Source of the DNA: Bifidobacterium breve
GTDB taxonomy: Bacteria > Actinomycetota > Actinomycetes > S36-B12
Assembly (NCBI GenBank): GCA_945900705.1
Contig: CAMDKJ010000003.1
Location: forward strand, 1-44,697
Length of the DNA: 44,697 nucleotides
Direction: 5' to 3'
Part shown: positions 24,591 through 32,954 of the stretch, piece by piece
How positions within the stretch are numbered: position 1 is the stretch's first letter
Layout: the number at the start of each line of letters is the position of its first letter
The notes under the pieces: generated by a model
Database searches by the model: none
What the model was told of the DNA's origin: nothing
Seen by the model: only the letters and a program-made list of their open reading frames with translations
Translations under genes and position numbers: made by a program

Positions 24591-25660
24591 GATGGGGTGT
24601 CACCCAATCGCACCGCGTTATCAGCCTCCAAACAGGCATTGATGACGTCGTCGAGATCACCGTCGAGAATCTGGTCTAGGTTGTGTGACTTGTAGCCAAC
24701 GCGGTGGTCAGCGAGTCGATTCTCGGGGAAGTTGAAAGTGCGAATTCGCTCACTACGATCGACGGTGCGCACCTGTAGGCGGCGCGCATCGGAAGCATCT
24801 TGAGCCGCTTGCTCTTGGGCGGCGGCCAGCAGCCGGGCGCGTAAAATTCGCATCGCCTGCTCCCTATTTTGCAATTGGCTTTTTTCGTTCTGACAGGAAA
24901 CGACCACCCCGGTAGGCAGATGGGTAATTCGTACCGCGGAGTCGGTCGTGTTTACGCTTTGACCACCGGGGCCTGATGATCTAAAAACATCGATCCGCAG
25001 GTCGTTTGGATCAACTACGACGTCGACATCCTCGGCTTCCGGGAACACAAGAACACCAGCGGCCGAGGTGTGGATACGCCCCTGGGATTCAGTCACCGGC
25101 ACCCGCTGCACGCGATGGACCCCGCCCTCGTATTTGAGCCGGGCATATGGCGCATCACCTGGCTCAGGGTTACCGCGTGCCTTAACCGCCAAAGCCACGT
25201 CCTTGTAACCGCCAAGATCAGACTCAACCGCGTCGATAATTTGCGTTGTCCAGCCGCGGCGTTCTGCATAACGCATGTACATGCGCAGCAGATCGGCGGC
25301 AAATAGCGCCGATTCTTCGCCACCCTCCCCCGCTTTAACCTCCAGGATGACATCCTTGTCATCAAGTGGGTCGCGGGGCAACAGCAATCGAGTTAGGTGC
25401 TCGGCCGCTGCCTTCTCTCGCTCTATCAAGCCCGGAAGCTCATCAGCAAAGGACTGGTCATCATCGGCTAATTCGGTTGCGGCCACCACATCGTCAGCAA
25501 GTGCTGCCCAATCGCGGTAAACCGTGATGATGGGACGCAGTTCGGCATACCGGCGCCCATACCTACGAGCGACCGACTGATCTACGTGCACGGCTGGATC
25601 GGCGAGCTTGAGTTCAAGATCGCTGTACTCAACTGAAAGTTCGGCACATGACTCAAACAT
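24587..25660 (-). CDS. prfA: Peptide chain release factor 1
   Basis: 357 residues from ATG 25660 (MFESCAEL), with GGAGG 4 nt upstream. A TTG one codon earlier (25663) is too close to that site. The stop-codon recognition motif PVT lies in HRVQRVPVTESQGRIHTS and marks RF1 (UAA/UAG). The catalytic GGQ is in SSGPGGQSVNTTDSAVR. The protein hydrolyses peptidyl-tRNA on the ribosome. It is first in the prfA-prmC-sua5 unit and separated from rpmE by a strong terminator. Confidence 0.96.
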   Translation of the reverse strand: MFESCAELSVEYSDLELKLADPAVHVDQSVARRYGRRYAELRPIITVYRDWAALADDVVAATELADDDQSFADELPGLIEREKAAAEHLTRLLLPRDPLDDKDVILEVKAGEGGEESALFAADLLRMYMRYAERRGWTTQIIDAVESDLGGYKDVALAVKARGNPEPGDAPYARLKYEGGVHRVQRVPVTESQGRIHTSAAGVLVFPEAEDVDVVVDPNDLRIDVFRSSGPGGQSVNTTDSAVRITHLPTGVVVSCQNEKSQLQNREQAMRILRARLLAAAQEQAAQDASDARRLQVRTVDRSERIRTFNFPENRLADHRVGYKSHNLDQILDGDLDDVINACLEADNAVRLGDTPS

Positions 25661-25719
25661 CAATCCTCCTTCCGAGATCCGCCGGCGAGACCCCCGCTGC
25701 CTATAACTACTTGCAGATA

Positions 25720-25798
25720 AAACAATCCCGGGCGCCGGTCAGGGACCGACCGCATGACGGGGGAGACACGCGGTCGATCCCGGGCCGGCGCCCGGGAT
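25720..25798 (-). terminator. Large intrinsic terminator after rpmE
   Basis: A perfect 14-bp inverted repeat, ATCCCGGGCGCCGG (25725-25738) with CCGGCGCCCGGGAT (25785-25798), encloses a second stem GACCGC/GCGGTC. On the minus strand the hairpin is followed by TGTTTTAT. It would end rho/rpmE transcription and separate it from prfA. Confidence 0.85.
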
Positions 25799-25804
25799 CA
25801 GAAG

Positions 25805-26032
25805 CTAGTTGTCAGCGGACTTATCGGCCGCCTTGCCGTAACGAGTTTCGAATTTCGCGACCCGACCGCCGGTATCGAGTATCTTCTGCTTACCGGTGTA
25901 GAACGGGTGACACTGCGAACAGACATCGGCGTGAATACTGCCGTTCTTCGCGGTGCTGCGGGTGACGAAGGTACTGCCACAGGTGCACGTCACCGTGGTT
26001 TCGGCGTATGCCGGATGAATATCGGCTTTCAT
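25805..26032 (-). CDS. rpmE: Ribosomal protein L31
   Basis: 75 residues. The zinc-binding form of bL31, with Cys16, Cys18 (TCTCGS), Cys38 and Cys41 (DVCSQCHPFYTGKQK). It bridges the ribosomal subunits. A zinc-free paralogue often replaces it under zinc starvation, and none is seen in the window. It lies between rho and prfA as in other actinobacteria. GAGG-type bases precede the ATG. Confidence 0.96.
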   Translation of the reverse strand: MKADIHPAYAETTVTCTCGSTFVTRSTAKNGSIHADVCSQCHPFYTGKQKILDTGGRVAKFETRYGKAADKSADN

Positions 26033-26169
26033 GGCGAACTCCTCTAGTTAGCCCCGGGTCGGCTGCCCGCTCGGAATGAACGGGACCGTGAACCGCAGCG
26101 TGGTTATTATTACATCCCCGGCCAGCCAGGGAGAAATCCGGCTTTATCGGGGTCGTGGCCACCTACCTG

Positions 26170-27885
26170 CTAATCGTCTTCGCCATTGCCTGATGCCGTG
26201 GTCTTTTGGATCTGCATCAGGAATTCGGTATTGGTCTTGGTGTCGCGCAATTTGGTGAGCAGCAACTCAATCGCCTGCTGCTGGTCCAGCGCGTGAAGCA
26301 CCCGGCGCAACTTCCAAACGATCTTGAGCTCCTCGGGGGTCATGAGCAGTTCTTCCTTGCGGGTACCCGAGGAGTCAACGTCAACCGCCGGGAATACCCG
26401 CTTATCGGCTAGGCGGCGGTCCAACTTGAGCTCCATATTGCCGGTGCCCTTGAACTCCTCGAAGATAACCTCGTCCATTCGCGAACCGGTTTCAACCAAG
26501 GCAGTGGCCAAGATGGTCAGCGAGCCGCCACCTTCAATATTGCGCGCCGCGCCGAAGAACTTCTTGGGTGGGTAGAGCGCGGTTGAGTCGACACCACCGG
26601 AGAGGATTCGCCCTGATGCCGGCGCCGCCAGGTTGTAGGCGCGACCGAGCCGAGTCATCGAGTCAAGTAGCACCACCACATCGTGGCCGAGTTCAACCAA
26701 GCGCTTGGCGCGCTCAATTGATAGTTCGGCGATGATCGTGTGATCTTCGGCCGGACGGTCAAAGGTTGAAGCAATTACCTCGCCCTTAACAGAGCGTTGC
26801 ATGTCGGTGACTTCTTCGGGCCGTTCGTCAACGAGGACGACCATCAGGTGCACCTCTGGGTTGTTCGCCGTGATCGCATTGGCGATTGCTTGCAACACCA
26901 TGGTCTTGCCTGCTTTTGGTGGCGAGACGATCAAACCGCGCTGGCCCTTACCGATCGGTGAAACCAGATCAATTACCCGGGTCGTCAAATTACTCGGATC
27001 ATTTTCTAGGCGCAGGCGATCTTGCGGGTACAACGGGGTTAACTTGGAGAATTCCGGACGATTACGCGAGGCTTCAAGATCTCCACCATTTACGGTCTCA
27101 ATTCGCACGAGTGGGTTGAACTTTTCGCGGCGCTCACCTTCTGGTGATTGCCGCACCAACCCGGTAATCGCATCACCCTTGCGCAGCCCGTGCTTACGGA
27201 CAAGTGACAATGACACATAAACATCGTTCGGCCCTGGCATGTAGCCACTGGTGCGAACGAACGCGTAGTTGTCCATGACATCGAGAATGCCCGCCACCGG
27301 AGTCAGGACATCATCTGGTGAAATCTCGAGTTCGGCTTCGTTGAAGTTGCCTTCACGGCGCGGCCCTCTATCGCGCGACCGATCCCGGCCGCGACGGCGA
27401 CCGCCATCAGGCCCGCGATCATTTCCCGAGTTGCGGTCATTGCCACCGTTATTACCCGTACCGCGGTTATTGCTGTAGTTACGGTTGTTGCGATCGCCGC
27501 GGTCGTTATTGAAGCTGCGATTATTGCGATCGCCGCTCCCGCGGTTGTCGCGGCTATCGCGGCTATCGCGATTGTCGCGGTTGTCGGTACGAGGTGCGTT
27601 GCCCTCTACGGCAGGCTCGGCAACGGTCGCATCGCGCCGTTCGGCATCGACGGCTGAGGTGGCGCTTGGGCGCGAGGTGGTGCGCGCTGCACGACCACCA
27701 CCACTTGAGCTCTCACTGCCGTTACGTTTGTCACTTATTGCTGCTACTAAATCACCCTTGCGCATAGCGCTGGAGCCAGAGATGCCTAACTTGGAGGCAA
27801 CCTGCTTTAACTCTGGGAGCAACATTGCTGATAGGTCACTGCCGCTGCCATTGGCTGATTTTGCGGCGGACGTTGTTTCGGTCAC
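26170..27885 (-). CDS. rho: Transcription termination factor Rho with a large disordered insert
   Basis: 571 residues, starting GTG at 27885 with AAAGGA 5 nt upstream. Order: Rho N-terminal domain (LLPELKQVASKLGI), a low-complexity insert of about 125 residues (about 55-180) rich in Asn, Arg, Asp, Gly and Ser, the RNA-binding domain (VAGILDVMDNYAFVRTSGY), then the ATPase ring with Walker A PPKAGKTM, VDERPEEVTDMQR and the R-loop region LDRRLADKRVFPAVD. E. coli Rho has 419 residues. The insert DNA contains degenerate 9-bp repeats near 27540-27590. Rho ends untranslated transcription. Confidence 0.96.
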   Translation of the reverse strand: MTETTSAAKSANGSGSDLSAMLLPELKQVASKLGISGSSAMRKGDLVAAISDKRNGSESSSGGGRAARTTSRPSATSAVDAERRDATVAEPAVEGNAPRTDNRDNRDSRDSRDNRGSGDRNNRSFNNDRGDRNNRNYSNNRGTGNNGGNDRNSGNDRGPDGGRRRGRDRSRDRGPRREGNFNEAELEISPDDVLTPVAGILDVMDNYAFVRTSGYMPGPNDVYVSLSLVRKHGLRKGDAITGLVRQSPEGERREKFNPLVRIETVNGGDLEASRNRPEFSKLTPLYPQDRLRLENDPSNLTTRVIDLVSPIGKGQRGLIVSPPKAGKTMVLQAIANAITANNPEVHLMVVLVDERPEEVTDMQRSVKGEVIASTFDRPAEDHTIIAELSIERAKRLVELGHDVVVLLDSMTRLGRAYNLAAPASGRILSGGVDSTALYPPKKFFGAARNIEGGGSLTILATALVETGSRMDEVIFEEFKGTGNMELKLDRRLADKRVFPAVDVDSSGTRKEELLMTPEELKIVWKLRRVLHALDQQQAIELLLTKLRDTKTNTEFLMQIQKTTASGNGEDD

Positions 27886-28028
27886 GCATTTCCTTTATTA
27901 GATGGGAACTCCGACACGATGCGCAAGTGACCATCCGAGGTTCCATCGGAAAGAAATACCCGAAAAAGGCTTCGAAATTGTCACTTCGGGAAGAACGGCA
28001 ACTTGGCCGTCATCAGTCGAACAGCCAA

Positions 28029-28034
28029 ACTATA
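28029..28034 (-). promoter_or_regulatory. Putative extended -10 promoter of rho
   Basis: TGTTATAGT on the minus strand fits an extended -10 element. No good -35 is visible. It would give a leader of about 135 nt before the rho GTG. In many bacteria the rho leader is where Rho limits its own synthesis. Confidence 0.35.
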
Positions 28035-28067
28035 ACACGGACTCGAATTATCGGCTGGATCCGGGGG

Positions 28068-28988
28068 TCAGAGGCCAATCGGCACAGCGCGTACCCCCTG
28101 TACGGCGACCCCGACCTGGCGCACCTGCCACCCGGTTCCGGCCAGGACCGCGACCAAATCGGCGGTTGCCGATGATGCCAAAGCCAGGACACTTGGACCA
28201 GCTCCGGAAATTGCCGCCGGGATTCCGGCAGCGCGTAGCGCCTCCACTAAATCCAATGACGGCGCATACATTGACCGGCGCAGCTCTTGATGGAGGCGGT
28301 CAGACGTGGCTTCCATCAAGTGAGCAGGTTCATTCGTCAGCGCATGCAACAGCAACGCAGCGCGCGCGACATTAAATGCCGCGTCACCAAATGCCACCTC
28401 AAGTGGCAACGCCAAGCGGGCTTCGGCGGTTGGCAAACCGGCTGCGGGCATCGCTATTACCGGTCGAATAGCCGGGTGTGGGGCAAGGCGTATATGACCG
28501 GCAAGACCGTCTTCATTAATCCAGGCGAAAGTTAATCCACCATAAAGGGCGGCCGAAATATTGTCGGGGTGCGACTCCATAGATTTTGCCACCTGGAGTA
28601 AATCTGTATCTGGTAGCAAAGTTTCGCCGCCAACTACAAGGGCACGCGCCAAGGCCAGCCCACCGACAATTGCAGCAGCCGATGACCCCAGTCCAAGGCC
28701 GTGTGGGATCGCGTTATCGCACCGCAGAATGAATCCACGCGGATGGGCGTCCATTAACGCAAAACCTCGCGCCATTGCCCGCGCAACTAAGTGCGAATCA
28801 TCAAGTGGAACACTTTCAGCGCCTTCGCCAACAACTTCGATCAATACACCGTCGTCGTCGGTAATCATTGCAACTAAGTCATCGACGATGTCAAGAGCCA
28901 GGCCCGCGGAGTCAAATGCCGGACCGATATTTGCGCTCGATGCCGGCACCTGAATACGCACCGGATCCCGGCGTAGGTCAGCGGCCAT
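28068..28988 (-). CDS. thrB: Homoserine kinase
   Basis: 306 residues from ATG 28988 (MAADLRRDPVRI), which shares one base with the thrC stop (TGATG). The frame stays open upstream inside thrC. GHMP kinase motifs are VPASSANIGPAFDSAG near the start and the ATP-binding PHGLGLGSSAAAIVGG, with AISGAGPSVLAL near the C-terminus. It phosphorylates homoserine for threonine synthase. Together with hom and thrC it makes a complete threonine branch from aspartate semialdehyde. Confidence 0.95.
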   Translation of the reverse strand: MAADLRRDPVRIQVPASSANIGPAFDSAGLALDIVDDLVAMITDDDGVLIEVVGEGAESVPLDDSHLVARAMARGFALMDAHPRGFILRCDNAIPHGLGLGSSAAAIVGGLALARALVVGGETLLPDTDLLQVAKSMESHPDNISAALYGGLTFAWINEDGLAGHIRLAPHPAIRPVIAMPAAGLPTAEARLALPLEVAFGDAAFNVARAALLLHALTNEPAHLMEATSDRLHQELRRSMYAPSLDLVEALRAAGIPAAISGAGPSVLALASSATADLVAVLAGTGWQVRQVGVAVQGVRAVPIGL

Positions 28989-30049
28989 CAGGAGTCCAGG
29001 CCCAAGGCCTGCGCGGCGGCCTTGACCGCAACCGGTACAACAGCTGGATCCTTGGACCCAGCAAGTGCCCATTGTGGGTCTTTGAGTCCGTTACCGGTGA
29101 GGGTGCAAACCACCGACTGTCCGGCGTCAAGCCCGCCTGCCGCGTGCAACTTCAGCAGGCCTGCAACACCGGCGGCACTTGACGGCTCACAGAACAAACC
29201 TTCACGGCTCGCGATTAGGTGATATGCGGCCAAGATCTCATCATCGGTTACCAGATCAATCAAACCTGAGGATTCATCGCGCGCGGCCACCGCGAAATCC
29301 CACGAAGCCGGATTACCAATTCGTATTGCGGTGGCAATCGTCTCGGGGTTTACCACCGGCGCACCATGTACTAGTGGAGCTGCCCCCGCAGCCTGGAAAC
29401 CCCACATGCGCGGACGCGATGTGGCAATGCCGTCGCGGTGATACTCGGTGTAGCCGCGCCAATAAGCGGTGATATTGCCTGCATTGCCCACCGGAAGGCA
29501 GTGGATATCGGGGGCGAACCCCAACATGTCAACGATTTCAAATGCCGCGGTTTTTTGACCCTCAATACGCGATGGATTCACGCTGTTGACAAGCTCGACC
29601 GGGTAGTTGTCGGCTAATTCACGCGCGATGGTTAGGCAATCATCGAAATTACCTTCAACCTGCAGCAAGGTCGCCCCGTGCACAACCGCTTGTGCCAATT
29701 TGCCCATTGCGATCTTGCCCGCAGGAACTAACACCGCGCAACCCATGCCGGCCTTTACCGCGTATGCCGCAGCACTCGCCGAGGTGTTACCGGTCGAAGC
29801 ACAAATAACAACTCGCGCGCCAGCTTCTGCGGCTTTAGAAATTGCCATCGTCATACCGCGGTCTTTGAAGGATCCGGTCGGGTTTGCGCCCTCGTATTTC
29901 AGCCAAACCGAGCAACCGGTTATTTCACTCAATGCGCAGGCGTAAACAAGGGGTGTGCCACCTTCGCCCAAGGTGATAACAGGAGTTGCCGCACTTAACG
30001 GCAATCGGTCGCGATACTCCTCAATCAATCCTCGCCACTGTTGCACCAT
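28988..30049 (-). CDS. thrC: Threonine synthase
   Basis: 353 residues. A PLP enzyme of fold type II, with Lys62 in NPTGSFKDRGMTMAIS as the cofactor lysine, SGN-like CASTGNTSASAAAYA and the phosphate-binding LPVGNAGNITAYW. It is the shorter actinobacterial class, about 350 residues. It converts O-phosphohomoserine to threonine. Only two bases separate it from hom, and it overlaps thrB by one, so hom-thrC-thrB form one transcript. Confidence 0.96.
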   Translation of the reverse strand: MVQQWRGLIEEYRDRLPLSAATPVITLGEGGTPLVYACALSEITGCSVWLKYEGANPTGSFKDRGMTMAISKAAEAGARVVICASTGNTSASAAAYAVKAGMGCAVLVPAGKIAMGKLAQAVVHGATLLQVEGNFDDCLTIARELADNYPVELVNSVNPSRIEGQKTAAFEIVDMLGFAPDIHCLPVGNAGNITAYWRGYTEYHRDGIATSRPRMWGFQAAGAAPLVHGAPVVNPETIATAIRIGNPASWDFAVAARDESSGLIDLVTDDEILAAYHLIASREGLFCEPSSAAGVAGLLKLHAAGGLDAGQSVVCTLTGNGLKDPQWALAGSKDPAVVPVAVKAAAQALGLDS

Positions 30050-30051
30050 GA

Positions 30052-31344
30052 CTATTCCCCGGCCTCGCCTTCGACACGCATGACCCCAACCACGCGCTTT
30101 ACGTTCGCGAGTTCACGAAGTTGATCCACGGTGGCCCGCAAATCAGCATCCCTAGCCAGGTGCGTGCGAACGAGTAAACCGGCTTCGTCGCCATGGCCGT
30201 CTTGACGCACAACTTGAATACTTACTCCGTTATTAGCGAACGCGGCGGCAATGCCAGCGAGTACACCGGGGCGATCAGCAACGTCAAGATTGACGTAGTA
30301 GCGAGTCATGGCATCACCGATTGGCAGGGGCACTAACTTTGAGTAGGTGCTTTGCCCAGGGCCGCGACCACCGGTTAGCCGATTACGGGCTGCAGCCACT
30401 ACATCACCAAGCACCGCACTAGCTGTTGGCGCTCCCCCAGCGCCTCGGCCATAGAACATCATTTGACCAGCAGATTCTGCCTCAATGAAAACCGCATTGA
30501 AGGCACCGCGCACACTGGCTAGCGGGTGATCACGCGGCACCATCGAGGGGTGCACCCGCACAATCACGCCTTCGTTATCGCCTTTGATCTCCGCGACAGC
30601 AAGTAACTTAATAACAAAACCCATTTGCTGCGCTGCACGGATGTCGGCAGACGTAACTTTTGAGATTCCCTCGCAGTAGACGTCGTCAAGGGTGACTTTT
30701 GTGTGGAAAGCCAACTCGGCAAGGATCGCGGCTTTAGCAGCTGCATCGTGGCCATCGACATCAAGAGACGGATCAGCTTCTAGATAACCAAGTTCAGCCG
30801 CCTCGGCAAAAACTTCGTCATAATCGGCGCCTTCTTCGTCCATCTTGCTCAACATGAAGTTGGTGGTGCCGTTGACGATGCCCATCACCTTGGTGACCCG
30901 GTCACCCGCAAGTGACTCACGCAGTGGACGCAGCAACGGGATTGCCCCCGCCACCGAAGCCTCGAAGTAGAGATCGACACCATGCTTAGCCGCCGCCTCA
31001 TGCAAGGTGGCTCCGTCAGCCGCGAGCAATGCCTTGTTGGCTGTCACGACACTTGACCCCGCAGCCATTGCGGCCAAGATCAGTGAGCGGGCCGGCTCAA
31101 TACCACCAATGAGTTCGACCACGATGTCGACACCACTAGTAGCGACCGCCATTGCATCACCGGAAATCAACTCTGCGGGTACCCCCTCACGCACTTTGCC
31201 GGGCTCGCGCACAGCAACCGCGGTCAATACCAACGCGGCACCAACCCGCTGCTCTAAATCAGCGGCACTGGAGGCGATTAGGCGGGCAACTTGGGCACCT
31301 ACGGTGCCGCCGCCAAGCAGGGCAACGGTCAAAGAGCGCGACAT
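30052..31344 (-). CDS. hom: Homoserine dehydrogenase
   Basis: 430 residues. N-terminal NAD(P)-binding LLGGGTVGAQV. The catalytic domain has GIVNGTTNFMLSKM, YLEADPSLDVDGHDAAAK and FYGRGAGGAPTASAV. The C-terminal ACT domain (VADRPGVLAGIAAAFANNGVS) is typically the threonine feedback site. It reduces aspartate semialdehyde to homoserine. First gene of the hom-thrC-thrB unit. Confidence 0.96.
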   Translation of the reverse strand: MSRSLTVALLGGGTVGAQVARLIASSAADLEQRVGAALVLTAVAVREPGKVREGVPAELISGDAMAVATSGVDIVVELIGGIEPARSLILAAMAAGSSVVTANKALLAADGATLHEAAAKHGVDLYFEASVAGAIPLLRPLRESLAGDRVTKVMGIVNGTTNFMLSKMDEEGADYDEVFAEAAELGYLEADPSLDVDGHDAAAKAAILAELAFHTKVTLDDVYCEGISKVTSADIRAAQQMGFVIKLLAVAEIKGDNEGVIVRVHPSMVPRDHPLASVRGAFNAVFIEAESAGQMMFYGRGAGGAPTASAVLGDVVAAARNRLTGGRGPGQSTYSKLVPLPIGDAMTRYYVNLDVADRPGVLAGIAAAFANNGVSIQVVRQDGHGDEAGLLVRTHLARDADLRATVDQLRELANVKRVVGVMRVEGEAGE

Positions 31345-31371
31345 GGGTTAAGCCTCTCAGGTCGACCTAAG

Positions 31372-31482
31372 GTGTCCCCCATCTGGGCATCAACGGCGCG
31401 CCATGGCCAAGTCTGGCTCTTCATTTTGGCGCCATTAGTTGGTGCGGTTATCGCCGTGGGGATCTGGCTGATCACCCGCTGA
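31372..31482 (+). pseudogene. Possible aquaporin (MIP) C-terminal remnant or small membrane ORF
   Basis: A plus-strand frame in the hom-lysA gap encodes STARHGQVWLFILAPLVGAV followed by IAVGIWLITR and a stop. The QVWLFILAPLVGA pattern resembles the last helix of aquaporin/MIP channels. The rest of a MIP protein (about 200 residues, two NPA boxes) is absent, because upstream sequence is antisense hom. A GTG at 31372 could start a 36-residue single-helix protein instead. I favour a remnant, with low certainty. Confidence 0.35.
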
Positions 31483-31547
31483 ACCGAAGAAATGCCTGCA
31501 GAATTAGTTGCCGGCTCAGAGCGCCAATAGATCCGGGTGCCAGTAGA

Positions 31548-32930
31548 TCAAGGTGCCAGTACGTCAGGACCGGGATCCAAAGCCAATAGGTCATCCATGG
31601 TTTCGCGTCGCAATACCACCGAGGTGACTCCATCGTGCGCCGAGATAACCGCCGGTCTCGGCAAGTAGTTGTAGTTGGAAGACATCGAACGGCAGTAGGC
31701 GCCGGTTGCCGCTACCGCCAATAGATCACCCGGTGCGATATCTGAGGGTAGCCACGCATCACGGACCACGATGTCGCCCGACTCGCAATGTTTACCCACC
31801 ACCCGGGTCAACATGGGTTCGGCACTTGATACCCGAGAGGCCAGCACCACCGAATAATCCGCGCTATAAAGAGCCGTGCGAATGTTGTCGCTCATCCCGC
31901 CGTCAACGCTGACATAGGTTCGGATCACACCACTATCGAGTTCAATCGGCTTTACCGTGCCGACTTCATAGATACTCACTCCGGCTGGCCCGATGATTGC
32001 CCGGCCGGGCTCAAATGCCAACTCGGGCAGCTCAATACCGGCCAATTCGCATTCGGTGCGCACGACTGAGCAGATTTGCTGGGCCATCGCGGCCACCTCA
32101 AGGGGATCATCACCTTCGACATAAGCGATGCCCATGCCACCACCTAGGTTGAATTCTCGGACAACCACCCCTTGATCATCACGAAGTGATCTCGTGAATG
32201 CGGCTACTCGCCGAGCGGCCTCATCAAAGCCGGATGCGTCAAAAATCTGCGATCCAATATGTGAATGCAATCCCGCAAAGAATAGTGACGGCAGTTTCAC
32301 GATGCGCCTAATTGCTTCGGCCGCATCACCTGACGCAACCGAGAGCCCAAACTTTTGATCCTCGTGCGCCGTGGCGATGAACTCGTGGGTGTGCGCCTCC
32401 ACCCCAACATTTACCCGGACCAAAACCTGCTGCACGATGCCAGCTCTCGTCGCAGCATCAGCTACGCGCACGATCTCATCGAATGAATCAATGACGATGC
32501 GCCCAACTCCGGCCGCCAACGCCATTTCAATTTCAGCCATAGCCTTGTTATTTCCGTGCATCACAATGCGGTGCCCCGGCACCCCGGCGCGCAGAGCTAC
32601 CGCGAGCTCACCGCCAGATGCAACGTCAATGCCAAGGCCTTCTTCGGTCACCCATCTTGCGATTGCCGTTGCGAGAAACGCTTTAGCCGCGTAGTAAACG
32701 ATACTTGCACCAGCAGTTTCGTAGGCCTCACGAAAGAGGCGGGCCCTTGTTCGAGCATCCCCTTCATCAAGTAGATACACCGGCGACTGATACTCCGCAA
32801 CTAAATCGCGACAATCTACGCCGGCAATCTCAAGGGCACCCGCGATATTACGCAGCGCCGACTTCGGCCAGATCGCCTGATTTAAGTCAGCAGCGGGAAT
32901 GGCGCTGAGTGAAGATTCGGAATTGAGCAC
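31548..32930 (-). CDS. lysA: Diaminopimelate decarboxylase
   Basis: 460 residues. A PLP enzyme with an alanine-racemase-like barrel: cofactor lysine Lys83 in VYYAAKAFLA, the helix segment HSHIGSQIFD, GGGMGIAY for phosphate binding, EPGRAI, and CESGD near the C-terminal beta domain. It removes CO2 from meso-diaminopimelate to give lysine and so sits at the branch between lysine and peptidoglycan. It lies 24 bp after argS, the mycobacterial arrangement. Confidence 0.96.
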   Translation of the reverse strand: MLNSESSLSAIPAADLNQAIWPKSALRNIAGALEIAGVDCRDLVAEYQSPVYLLDEGDARTRARLFREAYETAGASIVYYAAKAFLATAIARWVTEEGLGIDVASGGELAVALRAGVPGHRIVMHGNNKAMAEIEMALAAGVGRIVIDSFDEIVRVADAATRAGIVQQVLVRVNVGVEAHTHEFIATAHEDQKFGLSVASGDAAEAIRRIVKLPSLFFAGLHSHIGSQIFDASGFDEAARRVAAFTRSLRDDQGVVVREFNLGGGMGIAYVEGDDPLEVAAMAQQICSVVRTECELAGIELPELAFEPGRAIIGPAGVSIYEVGTVKPIELDSGVIRTYVSVDGGMSDNIRTALYSADYSVVLASRVSSAEPMLTRVVGKHCESGDIVVRDAWLPSDIAPGDLLAVAATGAYCRSMSSNYNYLPRPAVISAHDGVTSVVLRRETMDDLLALDPGPDVLAP

Positions 32931-32954
32931 AGGCGCAGAGTATTCGATAGCCGG

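Noticed and set aside
26033..26169. Terminator between rho and rpmE
   Set aside because: Only a weak CCCCG/CGGGG pairing without a T tract; not enough to call.
28989..29072. Longer start for homoserine kinase
   Set aside because: It lies inside thrC and is Cys/Gly-rich; ATG 28988 gives a TGATG overlap and a normal N-terminus.
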